From: Pandoraea capi
Lineage (GTDB): Bacteria > Pseudomonadota > Gammaproteobacteria > Burkholderiales > Burkholderiaceae
DNA: 64,000 bases
Direction: 5' to 3'
NCBI RefSeq assembly: GCF_902459735.1
Contig: NZ_CABPRV010000002.1
Coordinates: forward strand, 682,001 to 746,000
Under the pieces are notes generated by a model. The model was given only the letters and a program-made list of their open reading frames with translations. It was not told the origin of the DNA and ran no database searches. Of the stretch, positions 63,521-64,000 are shown piece after piece; position 1 is the stretch's first letter; the number at the start of each line of letters is the position of its first letter. A program made the position numbers and the translations under genes.

Positions 63521-64000
63521 TCAGATCTCGATCTTCGTCCCCAGCTCAACCACGCGGTTCGCGGGAATGCTGAAGAAGTCGGTCGGTTTGGCAGCGTTCT
63601 GGTGCATCCACGCGAACAGGCGTTCACGCCAGATGGACATGCCCGGCAGCTTGGTCGGCACGACCGTCTCGCGCGCGAGGAAGAACGACGTATCCATCAA
63701 CTCGAAGTGCATATCCGTCTTCTCTTCGAGCAGATGCAGCACTTCCTTCACGTCCGGCGTCTCGTTGAAACCGAACGTCGCGACCACGCTGTACAGCCCG
63801 CCCGTGTGGTCCTTGACCTCGATGCGGCTGGCATCTTCGGCATAAGGCACATCCAGCGTGCGGAACGTCAGGAAGATCGTGCGCTCATGCAGGATACGGT
63901 TGTGCTTGAGGTTGTGCAGCAGGCTCACCGGCACCAGCGTATTGCCGCCCGTCAGGTAGATGGCCGTGCCCGCCACGCGATGCGGCGGGTGCGCCAGCAG
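63521..64000 (-). CDS. kup: Kup-family potassium uptake protein, C-terminal part (cut by window end)
   Basis: The last 160 residues of a KUP/HAK potassium:H+ symporter are visible; the gene continues beyond 64000. The frame is open to the window edge ([20 protein letters not shown]). The cytoplasmic C-terminal domain has [55 protein letters not shown] and the ending [20 protein letters not shown], all standard Kup segments. It imports K+ at low external concentration. It is convergent with tex. Confidence 0.9.
   Translation of the reverse strand: MLAHPPHRVAGTAIYLTGGNTLVPVSLLHNLKHNRILHERTIFLTFRTLDVPYAEDASRIEVKDHTGGLYSVVATFGFNETPDVKEVLHLLEEKTDMHFELMDTSFFLARETVVPTKLPGMSIWRERLFAWMHQNAAKPTDFFSIPANRVVELGTKIEI

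Noticed and set aside
63521-64000. Truncated kup as another pseudogene
   Set aside because: The frame is open to the window edge, so it is simply cut by the window.

Overview
The window is high-GC chromosomal DNA of a betaproteobacterium. The polyhydroxybutyrate genes (phaC-phaA-phaB-phaR), a BktB-type thiolase, the bamD/rluD/pgeF block, ahpC-ahpD and ompR/envZ all read like Burkholderiaceae. Pandoraea or a close Burkholderia relative is my best guess; this is inference from protein resemblance, not a search.

Layout. 1-5.8 kb: the end of an MFS transporter, a type B carboxylesterase, a pirin, and a divergent MFS exporter/LysR pair with a palindromic operator. 5.9-13.3 kb is unusual. It is a run of broken genes: a 5'-truncated amino-acid-binding protein, an alanine racemase fragment joined in frame to an OmpR-type DNA-binding domain, a NuoA-like tail, a collapsed GntR regulator, an MFS gene lacking its first helices, and a short-chain dehydrogenase reduced to 51 codons. 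Intact genes sit among them, including sugE behind a textbook guanidine-II (mini-ykkC) riboswitch and an O-methyltransferase/TetR pair with a 28-bp operator. 14-21.4 kb: tRNA-Leu(UAG), a squalene/phytoene synthase-like protein with degenerate active-site motifs, a DUF1501/DUF1800 pair, and ompR-envZ.

21.4-28 kb: ahpC-ahpD, then an intergenic region with a 9-bp stop-codon repeat and an IS remnant inserted in a terminator loop, then ispF and ispD divergent from mfd. 28-35.5 kb: argE, an MHS transporter, a dehydratase plus an ornithine cyclodeaminase-family reductase (a pairing known from imine-generating amino-acid pathways), an isochorismatase-like hydrolase and a GlxA-type AraC regulator. 35.6-41.8 kb is one 2065-residue protein of unknown function, the most novel large object here.

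42-53 kb: serB, then minus-strand metC, bktB, a PfkB sugar kinase, rimO, phaR, phaB, phaA and phaC. PhaA, PhaB and PhaC turn acetyl-CoA into PHB, BktB extends thiolysis to longer substrates, and PhaR is the granule-responsive repressor. 53-64 kb is housekeeping: pgeF, rluD, bamD, a glutamine amidotransferase, a DinG/YoaA helicase, a YdcH-like protein, a coiled-coil exported protein, tex, and the C-terminal end of a Kup potassium transporter cut by the window edge.
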